DNA of 64,000 nt, taken from the NCBI GenBank assembly GCA_963835085.1, contig CAWIED010000001.1, forward strand, positions 2,046,001-2,110,000, written 5' to 3'. Source of the stretch: JBDIAG01 sp963835085 (lineage in GTDB: Bacteria > Actinomycetota > Actinomycetes > Actinomycetales > CAWJMD01). The notes under the pieces were generated by a model. The model made no database searches. It saw nothing but the letters and a program-made list of their open reading frames with translations, and was not told the DNA's origin. Positions 33,407-42,159 of the stretch are shown here, in pieces. The translations under genes and the position numbers were made by a program. Within the stretch, counting starts at the first letter, position 1, and each line of letters starts with the position of its first letter.

Positions 33407-36400
33407 ATGGCGACTTTCCTCTTCCGCCTCGGTCGACTGGCCGCACGGCGTGCTTGGGTTGTCGTGTTTATCTGGGCCTTGCTGCTTGCCGGCCTCGGCG
33501 GAGCCGCCGGCCTGCTCGCCAAGCCGTTCTCCACGGAACTGACCATTCCGGGCTCGGAGTTCCAAAAGGTGCTCGACGATCTGAAGACGTCGATGCCCGA
33601 CTCGGCCGGTGGCTCGGGCAGCTTGGTGTTCCGCACCAACGACGACAAGCCCTTCACCAGCACCCAGAAGGCCGCCGTGGTCGACCAGATCGCCCGCTGG
33701 AAGAAGATCTCCGGAGTCACGGGAGCCACTGACCCATTTACCCTGCAACAACAGCTCGACGACGCGGCCTCCAAGGTCACCGAGGGCAAGCAGCAACTTG
33801 CCGACGGTCAGGCCGAGATCACGACCAATACCCAGAAGCTGGCCGAAGCACAGCAGAAGCTCGACACCGGGCAACAGCAGCTGGACGACAACTCCACGCA
33901 GCTCGCCCAAGGCCAGGCACAACTGGCTGCCGGCGAACAGAAGATCGCCTCGGGCCAGTCCGCGCTCGACAGCAACGCGGCCAAACTCGCGGCAGCCAAG
34001 GCCGAACTCGAGACGAATGCTCAGAAGCTGGCGTCCGGGCGTGCCCAGCTAGTGGCCAACGAGCAGAAGCTCTCCGATGGCCGGGCTCAGCTCACCGCCG
34101 CCAAGGCCCAGCTCACCACCGGGCAGCAGCAGCTCGACGCGGCCAAGGCCCAGCTGGCCGCGGGCAAGCCACAACTCGACGCGGCCGTCGCGCAGCTCGC
34201 CACGGCCCAGCAGGCGCTGGCAGCCGAGCAACAGCAGGTCGACGACCTGGCCGCGGCCAAGGGGGAGAACGACCCCGACGTGATCGCCGCCCGGCAGCAG
34301 CTTGCGCAGGCCACCGCAGCGTTCGCCGCGCAGAAGGCCCAGGTCGACGGCCAGGTCGCCCAGTACAACGCCACCTCACAGCAGCTCACCCAGAAGCAGG
34401 CCGAACTGACCGCCGGCGCCCAGCAGCTCGCGGCCAAGGAGGCACAGCTGAATGCGGGGGCGAGCCAGCTAGCAGCGGCCAGACGTCAGCTCGACGCGGG
34501 CGACGCCGCACTTGCAGCCGGCCGGGTCAAGCTGGCTCAGGGCGACCAGCAACTGGCGGCCGGCCAGGCTCAGGTCTCAGCCGGCGCGGCCGCCGCCGCA
34601 GCGAGCAGGACGACGCTGGCCGCGGGGGCGGCCAAGCTCGATGCCGGCAAGGTGGAACTGACCAATGGCCGCACCCAGCTCGCCGACGGTCAGGCGCAAC
34701 TGGCACAGGCGCAGGCCCAGGTCACCTCGGGCGCCGCCCAGCTGCGTCAGGGCGAACGCCGGGTGGCACTGATGCAGGGCATGCGCGTGGTGAGCAAGGA
34801 CGGCACTGCAGCCCTGGGCACCATCTCGTTCGCCGAGCCCCTGAACGAGATCTCCAATGCAACCTTGACCGACGTACGGGCCGAGAGTCCGAAGCTCGCC
34901 GCAGCCGGCGTGCACATCGACTACTCCAAAGAGCTCACCGAGGAGAACGGCGGCTTCTTCGGCCCCGGTGAGGCCGCCGGACTGGTGGTTGCGAGCCTCG
35001 TCCTGCTCGTGATGCTCGGCTCGCTGGTGGCCGCCGGCCTCCCCCTGGTGACCGCACTGGTGGGGGTCGGTGTCGGCCTGCTCGGGGTGGTGAGCGCCAC
35101 GCATTGGGTGGGGATGACCGACACCGCCCCCGTGCTGGCGCTCATGCTCGGCCTGGCTGTGGGCATCGACTACGCGCTCTTTCTCGTCAACCGCCACCGC
35201 GAACAACTGCGTGACGGGGTCGGCCTCGAAGAGTCGATCGGCCGGGCCACCGGCACCGCGGGCAGCGCGGTGAGCGTGGCCGGCATGACGGTCATCGTGG
35301 CGCTGGCGGCTCTGACGTTCAGCGGCATTCCATTCCTCGGTGTCATGGGCATCGCGGCGGCCGCCACCGTGGCTGTGGCCGTACTGGTGTCGTTGACCCT
35401 CATCCCCGCCCTGTTGCGGCTCATCGGCTTTCGGGTGCTCCCGCGAGCCGACCGTCGCGCGTTGCAGGCGAAATCCCTCCTCGCTGACGGGGCCGAAGCC
35501 GAGGTGTGGCCTGCCGGAGAGCCCGTCGTCGAGTACCCGGCCGACAGCAGCGTGCCGGACGGCTACCCGGCCGATCAGCCTCACCTGACCCAGGACAGCA
35601 GCCGGCTCGCTGGCGACCGGACCGGTTTCGAGACTGCCCGGCTCGACGGCACACCCGTGTGGTGGCCGCTCACCGAGGAGCCAGAGGAGCAGCCGCTCGC
35701 GCAGACGACGCCTCAGCACGCGGTGCCGGCCCGCGACGATTTCGCCCACACCATCCTGGCGCCCACCGGATACCAACCCAGCAGCTCGCGACGTGGCGGC
35801 TGGGGTGCACTCGTCACCCGGCATCCCGTGCTGACCCTGCTGGCTACCGTGGCTGTTCTCGGCACCCTGGCCCTACCCGCCAGCGCGTTGCGGCTGGGAT
35901 TGCCCGACGGCGGCTCCGAGCCCACTGCCTCTACCGCCTACCGCGCGTACTCCACCGTGGCGGACAAGTTCGGCCCGGGCCAGAACGCCGCCATCCTGGC
36001 CGTCGCCAAGGTGGACGGGAAGACCGCACGAGGGCTAACCGAGGCGCAGCTCACCGACCTCGAGCTCGACGTGGCCGAACGACTGCACGACACCAAGGGC
36101 GTGGCCTACGTCGTGCCCGCCGGGGCCAGCAAAGACCGCAAACGCCTGCTCTTCCAGGTTGTGCCCACCACTGGTCCCTCGGCCGAGGCGACGATCACGC
36201 TCGTGCACAAGCTGCGTTCCGAGCGCGCCGCGATCCTCGACGACACCGGCATCAGAGACCTCGGCTTCGCCGGGCAGACCGTGGCCGACATTGACATCTC
36301 CGAGTTGCTGGCCCAGGCGCTGCCCACGTATCTGACCATCGTCGTGGGCATTTCACTGGTGTTGCTGCTGCTCGTCTTCCGTTCGATCGTGGTACCCGTT

Positions 36401-36982
36401 CTGGCCACTGGAGGCTTCCTGCTCTCGATCGCCGCCTCGTTCGGCGCCATGGTGGCCGTGTACCAATGGGGTTGGCTGGGTTGGCTGTTCGGGGTGGAGC
36501 ATCCCGGACCCATCCTGAGCTTCCTGCCCACTCTGGCCATCGGCATCGTGTTCGGGTTGGCCATGGACTACCAGATGTTCCTCGTGTCGGGTATGCGTGA
36601 GGCCTGGGCACACGGCAGCCCGGCAAGACTGGCTGTGCGGCAAGGGTTCTCGCACGGTGCCCGGGTGGTGACGGCGGCCGCGCTGATCATGACGGCCGTG
36701 TTCTCGAGCTTCGTGTTCTCGCACATGACGATGATCAGACCCATCGGCTTCAGCCTCGCCTCCGGCGTACTGCTCGACGCCTTCGTGGTGCGCATGACCG
36801 CCATGCCGGCCCTCATGCACCTGCTCGGCGAGCGGGCCTGGTATCTACCGGCCTGGCTCGACCGGATGCTGCCGGATCTCGATGTGGAGGGCACGCGGCT
36901 GGTGAAACACCTTGAGCAGGAACACGCCGCCGCCCGCACCCAGGAGATCGAGTCGTCCGAACCTGCGCCCGAACTGGTCTAG
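33407..36982 (+). CDS. MMPL/RND-type membrane protein with long YhgE-like coiled coil
   Basis: An 1191-residue integral membrane protein of the MMPL superfamily, which exports lipids, glycolipids or drugs using the proton gradient. A first membrane helix lies at about residues 17-39. Residues about 112-450 are a very long extracytoplasmic coiled coil of heptad-like Q-L-x-x-G/A repeats, of the kind seen in YhgE/Pip proteins. A first membrane cluster of about five helices spans 525-680 with the proton-relay motif GLAVGIDYALFLV. A second spans about 965-1145 with GIVFGLAMDYQMFLVS. Each cluster has the expected Asp-Tyr pair. The linker at 690-800 is Pro/Asp-rich. The ATG at 33407 follows AGGAA. 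It is divergent from tetR. Confidence 0.88.
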   Translation: MATFLFRLGRLAARRAWVVVFIWALLLAGLGGAAGLLAKPFSTELTIPGSEFQKVLDDLKTSMPDSAGGSGSLVFRTNDDKPFTSTQKAAVVDQIARWKKISGVTGATDPFTLQQQLDDAASKVTEGKQQLADGQAEITTNTQKLAEAQQKLDTGQQQLDDNSTQLAQGQAQLAAGEQKIASGQSALDSNAAKLAAAKAELETNAQKLASGRAQLVANEQKLSDGRAQLTAAKAQLTTGQQQLDAAKAQLAAGKPQLDAAVAQLATAQQALAAEQQQVDDLAAAKGENDPDVIAARQQLAQATAAFAAQKAQVDGQVAQYNATSQQLTQKQAELTAGAQQLAAKEAQLNAGASQLAAARRQLDAGDAALAAGRVKLAQGDQQLAAGQAQVSAGAAAAAASRTTLAAGAAKLDAGKVELTNGRTQLADGQAQLAQAQAQVTSGAAQLRQGERRVALMQGMRVVSKDGTAALGTISFAEPLNEISNATLTDVRAESPKLAAAGVHIDYSKELTEENGGFFGPGEAAGLVVASLVLLVMLGSLVAAGLPLVTALVGVGVGLLGVVSATHWVGMTDTAPVLALMLGLAVGIDYALFLVNRHREQLRDGVGLEESIGRATGTAGSAVSVAGMTVIVALAALTFSGIPFLGVMGIAAAATVAVAVLVSLTLIPALLRLIGFRVLPRADRRALQAKSLLADGAEAEVWPAGEPVVEYPADSSVPDGYPADQPHLTQDSSRLAGDRTGFETARLDGTPVWWPLTEEPEEQPLAQTTPQHAVPARDDFAHTILAPTGYQPSSSRRGGWGALVTRHPVLTLLATVAVLGTLALPASALRLGLPDGGSEPTASTAYRAYSTVADKFGPGQNAAILAVAKVDGKTARGLTEAQLTDLELDVAERLHDTKGVAYVVPAGASKDRKRLLFQVVPTTGPSAEATITLVHKLRSERAAILDDTGIRDLGFAGQTVADIDISELLAQALPTYLTIVVGISLVLLLLVFRSIVVPVLATGGFLLSIAASFGAMVAVYQWGWLGWLFGVEHPGPILSFLPTLAIGIVFGLAMDYQMFLVSGMREAWAHGSPARLAVRQGFSHGARVVTAAALIMTAVFSSFVFSHMTMIRPIGFSLASGVLLDAFVVRMTAMPALMHLLGERAWYLPAWLDRMLPDLDVEGTRLVKHLEQEHAAARTQEIESSEPAPELV

Positions 36983-37054
36983 ATCTGTTTCAACAGTTGG
37001 GTGTCTGCAGGCGTGTTAGTCAGCCGAGACGAGGCTGGACGGCACTGCACTGGT

Positions 37055-37128
37055 CTCGAACCGTGACGTTGTTCGCTGGGATGTAGCCAAGGTGGCGACA
37101 GATGGGCGAAGAACGTGACAGTTGGACG
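37055..37128. repeat. 74-bp conserved box, inverted match to 1777-1850
   Basis: Reading the minus strand, this begins CGTCCAACTGTCACGTTC and includes GCGAACAACGTCACGGTTCGAG, cognate to the box downstream of copies A and B. It lies in the 593-bp gap 36983-37575, which contains only repeats. Confidence 0.68.
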
Positions 37129-37241
37129 CACGCTCAGGCTCAGGCTCAGGTAGCGATAGCTGGGCTGCCCGGTCGGCGGGGGCGCACTCGGGCCCTGCCC
37201 TCCCCCAGGCCAAGGGCGGATCGCTGCTCCCGGCGCGGGGA

Positions 37242-37332
37242 TGTCCGGAATCCGGCTCGATCGGTACAGCAGCCCCGGGGTTTTGTGCTCAGCAGACCTC
37301 CACCGGTTGCCACTGGCGTCGGATTCCGGACA
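37242..37332. repeat. Dispersed palindromic-ended element, copy D (91 bp)
   Basis: The ends are TGTCCGGAATCCG and CGGATTCCGGACA. The minus strand carries GCTGAGCACAAAACCCC inside. Its outer 25 bp on one side (GAGCAGCGA on the minus strand) also match the flank of copy A. It lies downstream of the MMPL gene. Confidence 0.88.
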
Positions 37333-37366
37333 ACCGCCCGCCCCAACCACGTGCCATCGTCAAGCG

Positions 37367-37562
37367 GACAGCGGTGCTCGGGTGCATGCTGGGCAAGGCG
37401 GAGGAGCGAGGGCGTGGCGGAGCCACGTTGAGCGACGACAACGCGGCCCAATGCCTGCCCAGCGGACAGCGGTGCTCGGGTGCGTGCTGGGCAAGGCGGA
37501 GGAGCGAGGGCGTGGCGAAGCCACGTTCAGCGACGACAACGCGGCCCAATGCCTGCCCAGCG
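37367..37562. repeat. 98-bp tandem repeat, two units (locus 1)
   Basis: Units begin GACAGCGGTGCTCGGGTGC at 37367 and 37465, 98 bp apart, and a degenerate third start is at 37563. Each contains the hairpin CGTGGC-NNN-GCCACG; its loop is GGA in the first unit and GAA in the second while the stem is unchanged. The same unit occurs at 44286-44750. Confidence 0.88.
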
Positions 37563-37575
37563 GAGAGCGCCGCTG

Positions 37576-38190
37576 TCAATCTACGGCTGACATGACGGTT
37601 ACGACACGGTCAAGGAAGGCGTCGACGGTAGGCTCGCGATAGCCGAGGTTGCCCCAGCGGGCGCGGAAAGCGGCCCGGCGGACGTCGTCGACCGACATCT
37701 CCTCACCTTCGTTGAAGTACGCCTCCAGGCGGCGGCACAGGTCGTCCACCTCGCGCACGTCATACGTGCGCTCCCAGCCCCTGATGCCGCGGGCGAACCG
37801 TTCCCCGTCGGGACGGTTTAGTCGACCGCGCAGCGTCTCGGCGGTTGCGGTCAGGTGCTGGATGAGCGCTTCTTCGCCCTTGGTGACGACGAGGTTCGTG
37901 CGTTCGGCCGAGGAGAGCGCGTCTTCGAGCCGGTCGAGCGCCGCATCGACCTCGCCCACCGCATAGCCACCGCGACGCAGTGTGAACGCCGTGGTGCGCA
38001 CCTCCTGCGCCGTCATGGCGGCCGGGTCCTTCCTGGTGGGGGCGAGCAGTTGCCCTCCCGTCCCCGCGGGCGCCTTGCTCGCCTCGTAGGCAACGCGCGC
38101 CCGCGCGAAGAACTCGTCGACCTCTGCTTTGTCGTACCCCTTGACCAGTCGTGATGCGGACTTGAAGGTCGCGGTCTGCAATGCACTCAC
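37576..38190 (-). CDS. DivIVA-domain repeat protein
   Basis: A 204-residue cytosolic protein. It is built of four DivIVA-like motifs of the form F-x-x-x(n)-GY-x(2)-x-E-VD-x-F/L: FKSASRLVKGYDKAEVDEFF near the start, then FTLRRGGYAVGEVDAAL, IRGWERTYDVREVDDLC and FRARWGNLGYREPTVDAFLD at the end. DivIVA/Wag31 domains bind curved membrane and organise polar growth; this short form lacks the long coiled coil and its role is unknown. The start is taken as GTG at 38190, just before the first motif; an upstream Met would add a low-complexity basic leader. It lies downstream of rlmN. Confidence 0.8.
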   Translation of the reverse strand: MSALQTATFKSASRLVKGYDKAEVDEFFARARVAYEASKAPAGTGGQLLAPTRKDPAAMTAQEVRTTAFTLRRGGYAVGEVDAALDRLEDALSSAERTNLVVTKGEEALIQHLTATAETLRGRLNRPDGERFARGIRGWERTYDVREVDDLCRRLEAYFNEGEEMSVDDVRRAAFRARWGNLGYREPTVDAFLDRVVTVMSAVD

Positions 38191-38264
38191 AGCCGCGATT
38201 GTTGCACCTGCGCTGCGTTCTCGGGCTCGTCCCTCGCCGCGCGAGCCGGCCAAAGCTGCTCGGA

Positions 38265-39416
38265 TCAGCCCTCCGCGGCCAGCTGACCGCAGGCGCCGTC
38301 GATGTCCTGGCCGCGGGTGTCACGCAAGGTCGCAGGGATGCCTCGGGCCCGCAGCCGGGTGAGGAACTCCTGCTCCACGCCGTGCCGGGAGGCCGTCCAC
38401 TTCGAGCCTGGGGTGGGGTTGAGCGGGATGGGGTTGACGTGCACCCAGCCGCGGCCGCGCTGGTTGAGCAGCCGGGCGAGCTCCTCGGCACGCCAGGCCT
38501 GGTCGTTGATGTCGCGGATGAGCGCGTACTCGATGCTCACCCGCCTGCCGGTGGCGTCGAAGTAGCGGCGTGCGGCGTCGAGGGCCTCGGCCACCGTCCA
38601 ACGGGTGTTGATGGGTACAAGCTCGTTGCGCAGCTCGTCGTCGGGAGCATGCAAGCTGAGCGCCAGCGTCACCGGCAGGCCCTCGGTGGCGAACTTGTCG
38701 ATGGCGGGCACGAGACCGACGCTCGACATCGTGATGCCACGGGCAGACAGGCCGAGCCCATGCGGAGGCGCCTCGATCATCCGGCGCACGGCACGCACCG
38801 CCGACCCATAGTTGGCCAACGCCTCCCCCATGCCCATGAACACGACGTTGTTGACCCGCAAGGGTCCCCTCTCGTCGCCCTCGGGCCGTTGCATCGCGGG
38901 CATGGTTCTCAGCGTGCGGTTGGCGGCGACCACCTGGTCGACGATCTCGGCGGTGGAGAGATTGCGCGTCAAGCCCTGCTGTCCGGTAGCGCAGAACGGG
39001 CAGTTCATGCCGCAGCCGGCCTGGCTCGACACGCACAGCGTCACTCGGCCCCCGCCGTCCTTGGTGCGGTAGCGCATGAGCACGCTTTCCACGAGGGCAC
39101 CGTCGTGCAAGCGCCACAGGGTCTTGACGGTGTCGCCGTCGTCGGCCTGCCGCACGGTGACGGGTGTGAGCAGGGTGGGCAACAGCGCCGCCACCAGTTC
39201 ATCGCGGCGAGCGGCCGGCAGGTCAGTCATGTCGGCAGGCGACACCCGCGCGTGCTCGAAGTAGTGCGTCGACAACTGCTTGGCCCGAAATCCGGGCAGC
39301 CCCAAGCCCTTCAGCAGTTCGGTGCGGCCCTCGAGATCGAGGTCTGCCAGATGCGACGGAGGCTTGCCACGTCGCGGGGCGCTGAAGGTCAGGACACCGG
39401 GCGCTGGACGATTCAT
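38265..39416 (-). CDS. rlmN: Dual-specificity 23S rRNA/tRNA adenine-C2 methyltransferase
   Basis: Methylates A2503 of 23S rRNA, and A37 of some tRNAs, by radical SAM chemistry. The protein is 383 residues. The iron-sulfur cluster motif C-x3-C-x2-C is CGMNCPFC in SSQAGCGMNCPFCATGQQG. NNVVFMGMGEALAN and GLVPAIDKFA are further SAM-contact segments. The C-terminal catalytic Cys lies in DIDGACGQLA. The ATG at 39416 overlaps the cdsA stop (ATGA), so the two are translationally coupled. Confidence 0.95.
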   Translation of the reverse strand: MNRPAPGVLTFSAPRRGKPPSHLADLDLEGRTELLKGLGLPGFRAKQLSTHYFEHARVSPADMTDLPAARRDELVAALLPTLLTPVTVRQADDGDTVKTLWRLHDGALVESVLMRYRTKDGGGRVTLCVSSQAGCGMNCPFCATGQQGLTRNLSTAEIVDQVVAANRTLRTMPAMQRPEGDERGPLRVNNVVFMGMGEALANYGSAVRAVRRMIEAPPHGLGLSARGITMSSVGLVPAIDKFATEGLPVTLALSLHAPDDELRNELVPINTRWTVAEALDAARRYFDATGRRVSIEYALIRDINDQAWRAEELARLLNQRGRGWVHVNPIPLNPTPGSKWTASRHGVEQEFLTRLRARGIPATLRDTRGQDIDGACGQLAAEG

Positions 39417-40405
39417 GAGACACCTGCCGTGGGAATGAGCAATGCCAACAGCAGGTACATCACCGGTGCCGTCGGCAAGAGCGAGTCGATGCGGTCGAGA
39501 ACGCCGCCATGACCCGGCAACAACGTACCCATGTCTTTGATGCCCAGGTCGCGCTTGAGCAACGACTCGGACAGGTCTCCCAGCACTCCCATCGCCACCG
39601 CGGCAGCGCCCACGATCACCGCTCCCCACCATGGCCCGCGCAGCCCGATCACGACGCCCACGACGGCAGCGGCGATACCGAAGACCATCGAGCCGGCGAG
39701 CCCTTCCCACGACTTCTTGGGGCTGACCGATGGCGCCATCGGGTGCTTGCCCCACAAAACACCGAAGACATAACCGCCGATGTCCCCGAACACGGGCACC
39801 GCCAGCATCGTGACCACCCGCCACGCGGCATCAGGCTCTGCCAGCATGAGCACCGCAAACCCAGCAAGGTAGGGCACGTACGCCGCCACGAACACACCGG
39901 CGGCCACGTCGCGCACCACCGCCTCGCCACCCATGACCAGCCGCCAGACCAACACCACGACGCACGTGAGCACGAACGCGAGGAACAGGGCTTGCGACCC
40001 GCCGAGAAAGGCGGCCAGCGCCATGGCCAGCGTGCCACCCAGCAGCGGGAGAAGCGGTACGTGCAGGTGCCGCTGGGCCAACGCGTCGATCAGTTCGCGC
40101 ACGGCCTGGCCCACGATGAGGATCAGCAGAATCCCGAACAGCTCGGGTCGCCAGAACAGCGACCCGATGGTCACCGCACCCAGACTCAGGCCCACGCCGA
40201 TGGCTGCAGGCAGGTTGCGTCCGGCGCGAGACGCCTTGGGGACGGCCTGCTCGACCGCGGCGGTCGAGGTGTCCTTCGCGCGGGCCGCGGCAACACCCTG
40301 CCCTCCTGGCTGGGCGCCGGTGGGCACGGGCAGGCCTACTCCTGCGCCGGCTGGCTCGGGCGCAGGCGCCAACGGGGGCGTCTCACGCGGCTCTGGATCG
40401 ACCAT
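39413..40405 (-). CDS. cdsA: Phosphatidate cytidylyltransferase (CDP-diglyceride synthase)
   Basis: Makes CDP-diacylglycerol from phosphatidate and CTP, the branch point of phospholipid synthesis, in the membrane. The 330-residue protein has a Pro/Ala/Gly-rich cytosolic tail of about 60 residues and then about eight hydrophobic segments. The family signature is complete: KKSWEGLAGS, then SESLLKRDLGIKDMGTLLPG followed by HGGVLDRIDS near the C-terminus. It lies 21 bp after frr and overlaps rlmN by four bases, so pyrH-frr-cdsA-rlmN form one run. Confidence 0.95.
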   Translation of the reverse strand: MVDPEPRETPPLAPAPEPAGAGVGLPVPTGAQPGGQGVAAARAKDTSTAAVEQAVPKASRAGRNLPAAIGVGLSLGAVTIGSLFWRPELFGILLILIVGQAVRELIDALAQRHLHVPLLPLLGGTLAMALAAFLGGSQALFLAFVLTCVVVLVWRLVMGGEAVVRDVAAGVFVAAYVPYLAGFAVLMLAEPDAAWRVVTMLAVPVFGDIGGYVFGVLWGKHPMAPSVSPKKSWEGLAGSMVFGIAAAVVGVVIGLRGPWWGAVIVGAAAVAMGVLGDLSESLLKRDLGIKDMGTLLPGHGGVLDRIDSLLPTAPVMYLLLALLIPTAGVS

Positions 40406-40426
40406 GACAACGACGGAGTAGGTCGA

Positions 40427-40984
40427 TCAGACCTCCAACAGCTCCGATTCCTTGCCCTTGAGCAACGAGTCGACGGTGTCAACATGCTTCTTGGTGAGCG
40501 CCTCGAGCTCCTTCTCACCACGTGAGCCGTCGTCCTCGCCCACTTCGCCGTCTTTCACGAGCTTCTCGATGTCGAGCTTGGCGTGCCGACGGATGTTGCG
40601 CACCGACACCTTGGCGTCTTCACCCTTGGTGCGCGCCAGCTTGATGTAGTCACGGCGACGCTCCTCCGTGAGGGCAGGCAACACCGCGCGAATGACGGTG
40701 CCGTTGTTCGACGGATTGACGCCGAGGTCGGAATTCGTCAACGCCTTCTCGATCTCGCGCATGGCGGCCTTGTCATAGGGCGTGATGAGCACGGTGCGGG
40801 CCTCGGGCACCTGGAACGAGGCAAGCTGTTGCAAGGGTGTGAGCGCGCCGTAGTAGTCCACCAGGACTTTGGCGAACATGCCGGCGTTGGCCCGGCCCGT
40901 CCGAATGCTCGCGAAGTCTTCCTTGGCCACCTCAAGGGCCTTGTCCATCTTCATCTCAGCCTCGAAGAGAATCTCCTCGATCAC
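40427..40984 (-). CDS. frr: Ribosome recycling factor
   Basis: With EF-G it splits the post-termination ribosome. The 185 residues are the exact family length. It begins MIEEILFEAEMKMDKALEV and has the conserved DFASIRTGRANAGMF, YYGALTPLQQLA, PYDKAAMREIEKAL, NPSNNGTVIRAVLP and the basic helix EERRRDYIKLARTKGEDAKV. It lies 72 bp after pyrH and 21 bp before cdsA, the standard order in actinobacteria. Confidence 0.97.
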   Translation of the reverse strand: MIEEILFEAEMKMDKALEVAKEDFASIRTGRANAGMFAKVLVDYYGALTPLQQLASFQVPEARTVLITPYDKAAMREIEKALTNSDLGVNPSNNGTVIRAVLPALTEERRRDYIKLARTKGEDAKVSVRNIRRHAKLDIEKLVKDGEVGEDDGSRGEKELEALTKKHVDTVDSLLKGKESELLEV

Positions 40985-41056
40985 GTCAGCACGCTCCCTC
41001 GTCAGTTCCGACCACGCTCACGACCACCAGTCAGTAGGACCTACCAGCTAATACGC

Positions 41057-41860
41057 CTACCCGGCGTGAACGTGCGTGCCGATCCTCTCACCACGCACGG
41101 CCCGAACGATGTTGCCCTCGCCCTGCATGGCGAAGACGATCATTTCCACAGAGTTCTCCATGCACAGGCTGAACGCGGTGGAGTCGACGACCTTGAGACC
41201 GAGCTGTAGGGCCTGCGAGTAGGTGACCTGCTCGAGCCGGGTGGCCGTCGGGTCTTTCTTGGGGTCGGCCGTGTATACGCCGTCTACCCCGTTCTTGGCC
41301 ATCAGCACCGCATCGGCCTTGATCTCCAGGGCACGCTGCACCGCGACGGTGTCGGTGGAGAAGAAGGGCAGGCCCGCTCCGGCGCCGAAGATCACCACCC
41401 GGCCCTTCTCAAGGTGCCGGATGGCCCGACGCGGGATGTACGGCTCGGCCACCTGGCCCATCGCGATGGCCGTCTGCACCCGGGTGTCGATCCCCTGTTG
41501 CTCGAGAAAGTCTTGCAGCGCAAGGCAGTTCATGACCGTGCCGAGCATGCCCATGTAATCGGCGCGGCTGCGGTCCATACCGCGCTGGGAGAGTTCGGCA
41601 CCGCGGAAAAAGTTGCCGCCACCCACCACCACGGCCACCTGCGAACCGGTGCGCACGGGTTCAGCGATCTGCTTGGCGATGCCGGCGACGATGTCGGGGT
41701 CTACCCCGAGATAGCCGCCACCGAACGTCTCGCCGGAGAGTTTGAGCACCACCCGCCGATAGTTCGTAAGCGCCTGCTCGTCTTCCTGGAGAGCTGCTTC
41801 GCCAAGCGCTGGGCCGGCCTCGAGGTCGATGGTCGCGGGGGCATCCTGCTGAGGGCTCAC
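41057..41860 (-). CDS. pyrH: Uridylate kinase
   Basis: Phosphorylates UMP to UDP; hexameric, cytosolic, of the amino-acid-kinase fold. Length is 267 residues from the GTG at 41860, which is preceded by AAAGGA at good distance. The core starts with RRVVLKLSGETFGG; GGGNFFRG, RADYMGMLGTVMN, AGAGLPFFSTDT, KNGVDGVYTADPKKDP and the final IVRAVRGERIGT are all present. An N-terminal tail of about 37 residues precedes the core. It follows tsf across a 299-bp gap that holds a strong hairpin. Confidence 0.96.
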   Translation of the reverse strand: MSPQQDAPATIDLEAGPALGEAALQEDEQALTNYRRVVLKLSGETFGGGYLGVDPDIVAGIAKQIAEPVRTGSQVAVVVGGGNFFRGAELSQRGMDRSRADYMGMLGTVMNCLALQDFLEQQGIDTRVQTAIAMGQVAEPYIPRRAIRHLEKGRVVIFGAGAGLPFFSTDTVAVQRALEIKADAVLMAKNGVDGVYTADPKKDPTATRLEQVTYSQALQLGLKVVDSTAFSLCMENSVEMIVFAMQGEGNIVRAVRGERIGTHVHAG

Positions 41861-42112
41861 GGGCGGGTCCTTTCGTGCGGCTGGGCACGTCATGATCTTC
41901 CGCGGGGTCAGCCTGGAAGTCACACGCGGGTGGCTGCCCCGTTGGGCAGACGACGGGCTCTGGGGCCAAGTCTGCCTCACCAGGGCCGGGTAGACCGCCA
42001 CCCACGCCCGTGGACGAGGACAGTCTGGTCGCTCAGGTACAGATTGGCGCAGGCGCGGAGCGTCCGCGGACCCGGCCGGGCAGACGCGGTGCGGTCTGGC
42101 TGGGCAGGGCAA

Positions 42113-42142
42113 CGGGCGGGCATCCTGTAGGACGCCCGCCCG
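42113..42142 (-). terminator. Terminator hairpin after tsf
   Basis: A 30-bp near-perfect palindrome has outer arms CGGGCGGGC/GCCCGCCCG and inner GTCCT/AGGAT with one G-T pair. It lies 18 bases beyond the tsf stop and 250 bp before pyrH, so it ends the rpsB-tsf transcript at least in part. The rest of 41861-42159 shows no gene. Confidence 0.85.
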
Positions 42143-42159
42143 AGCCCGGAGCGGCAGTG

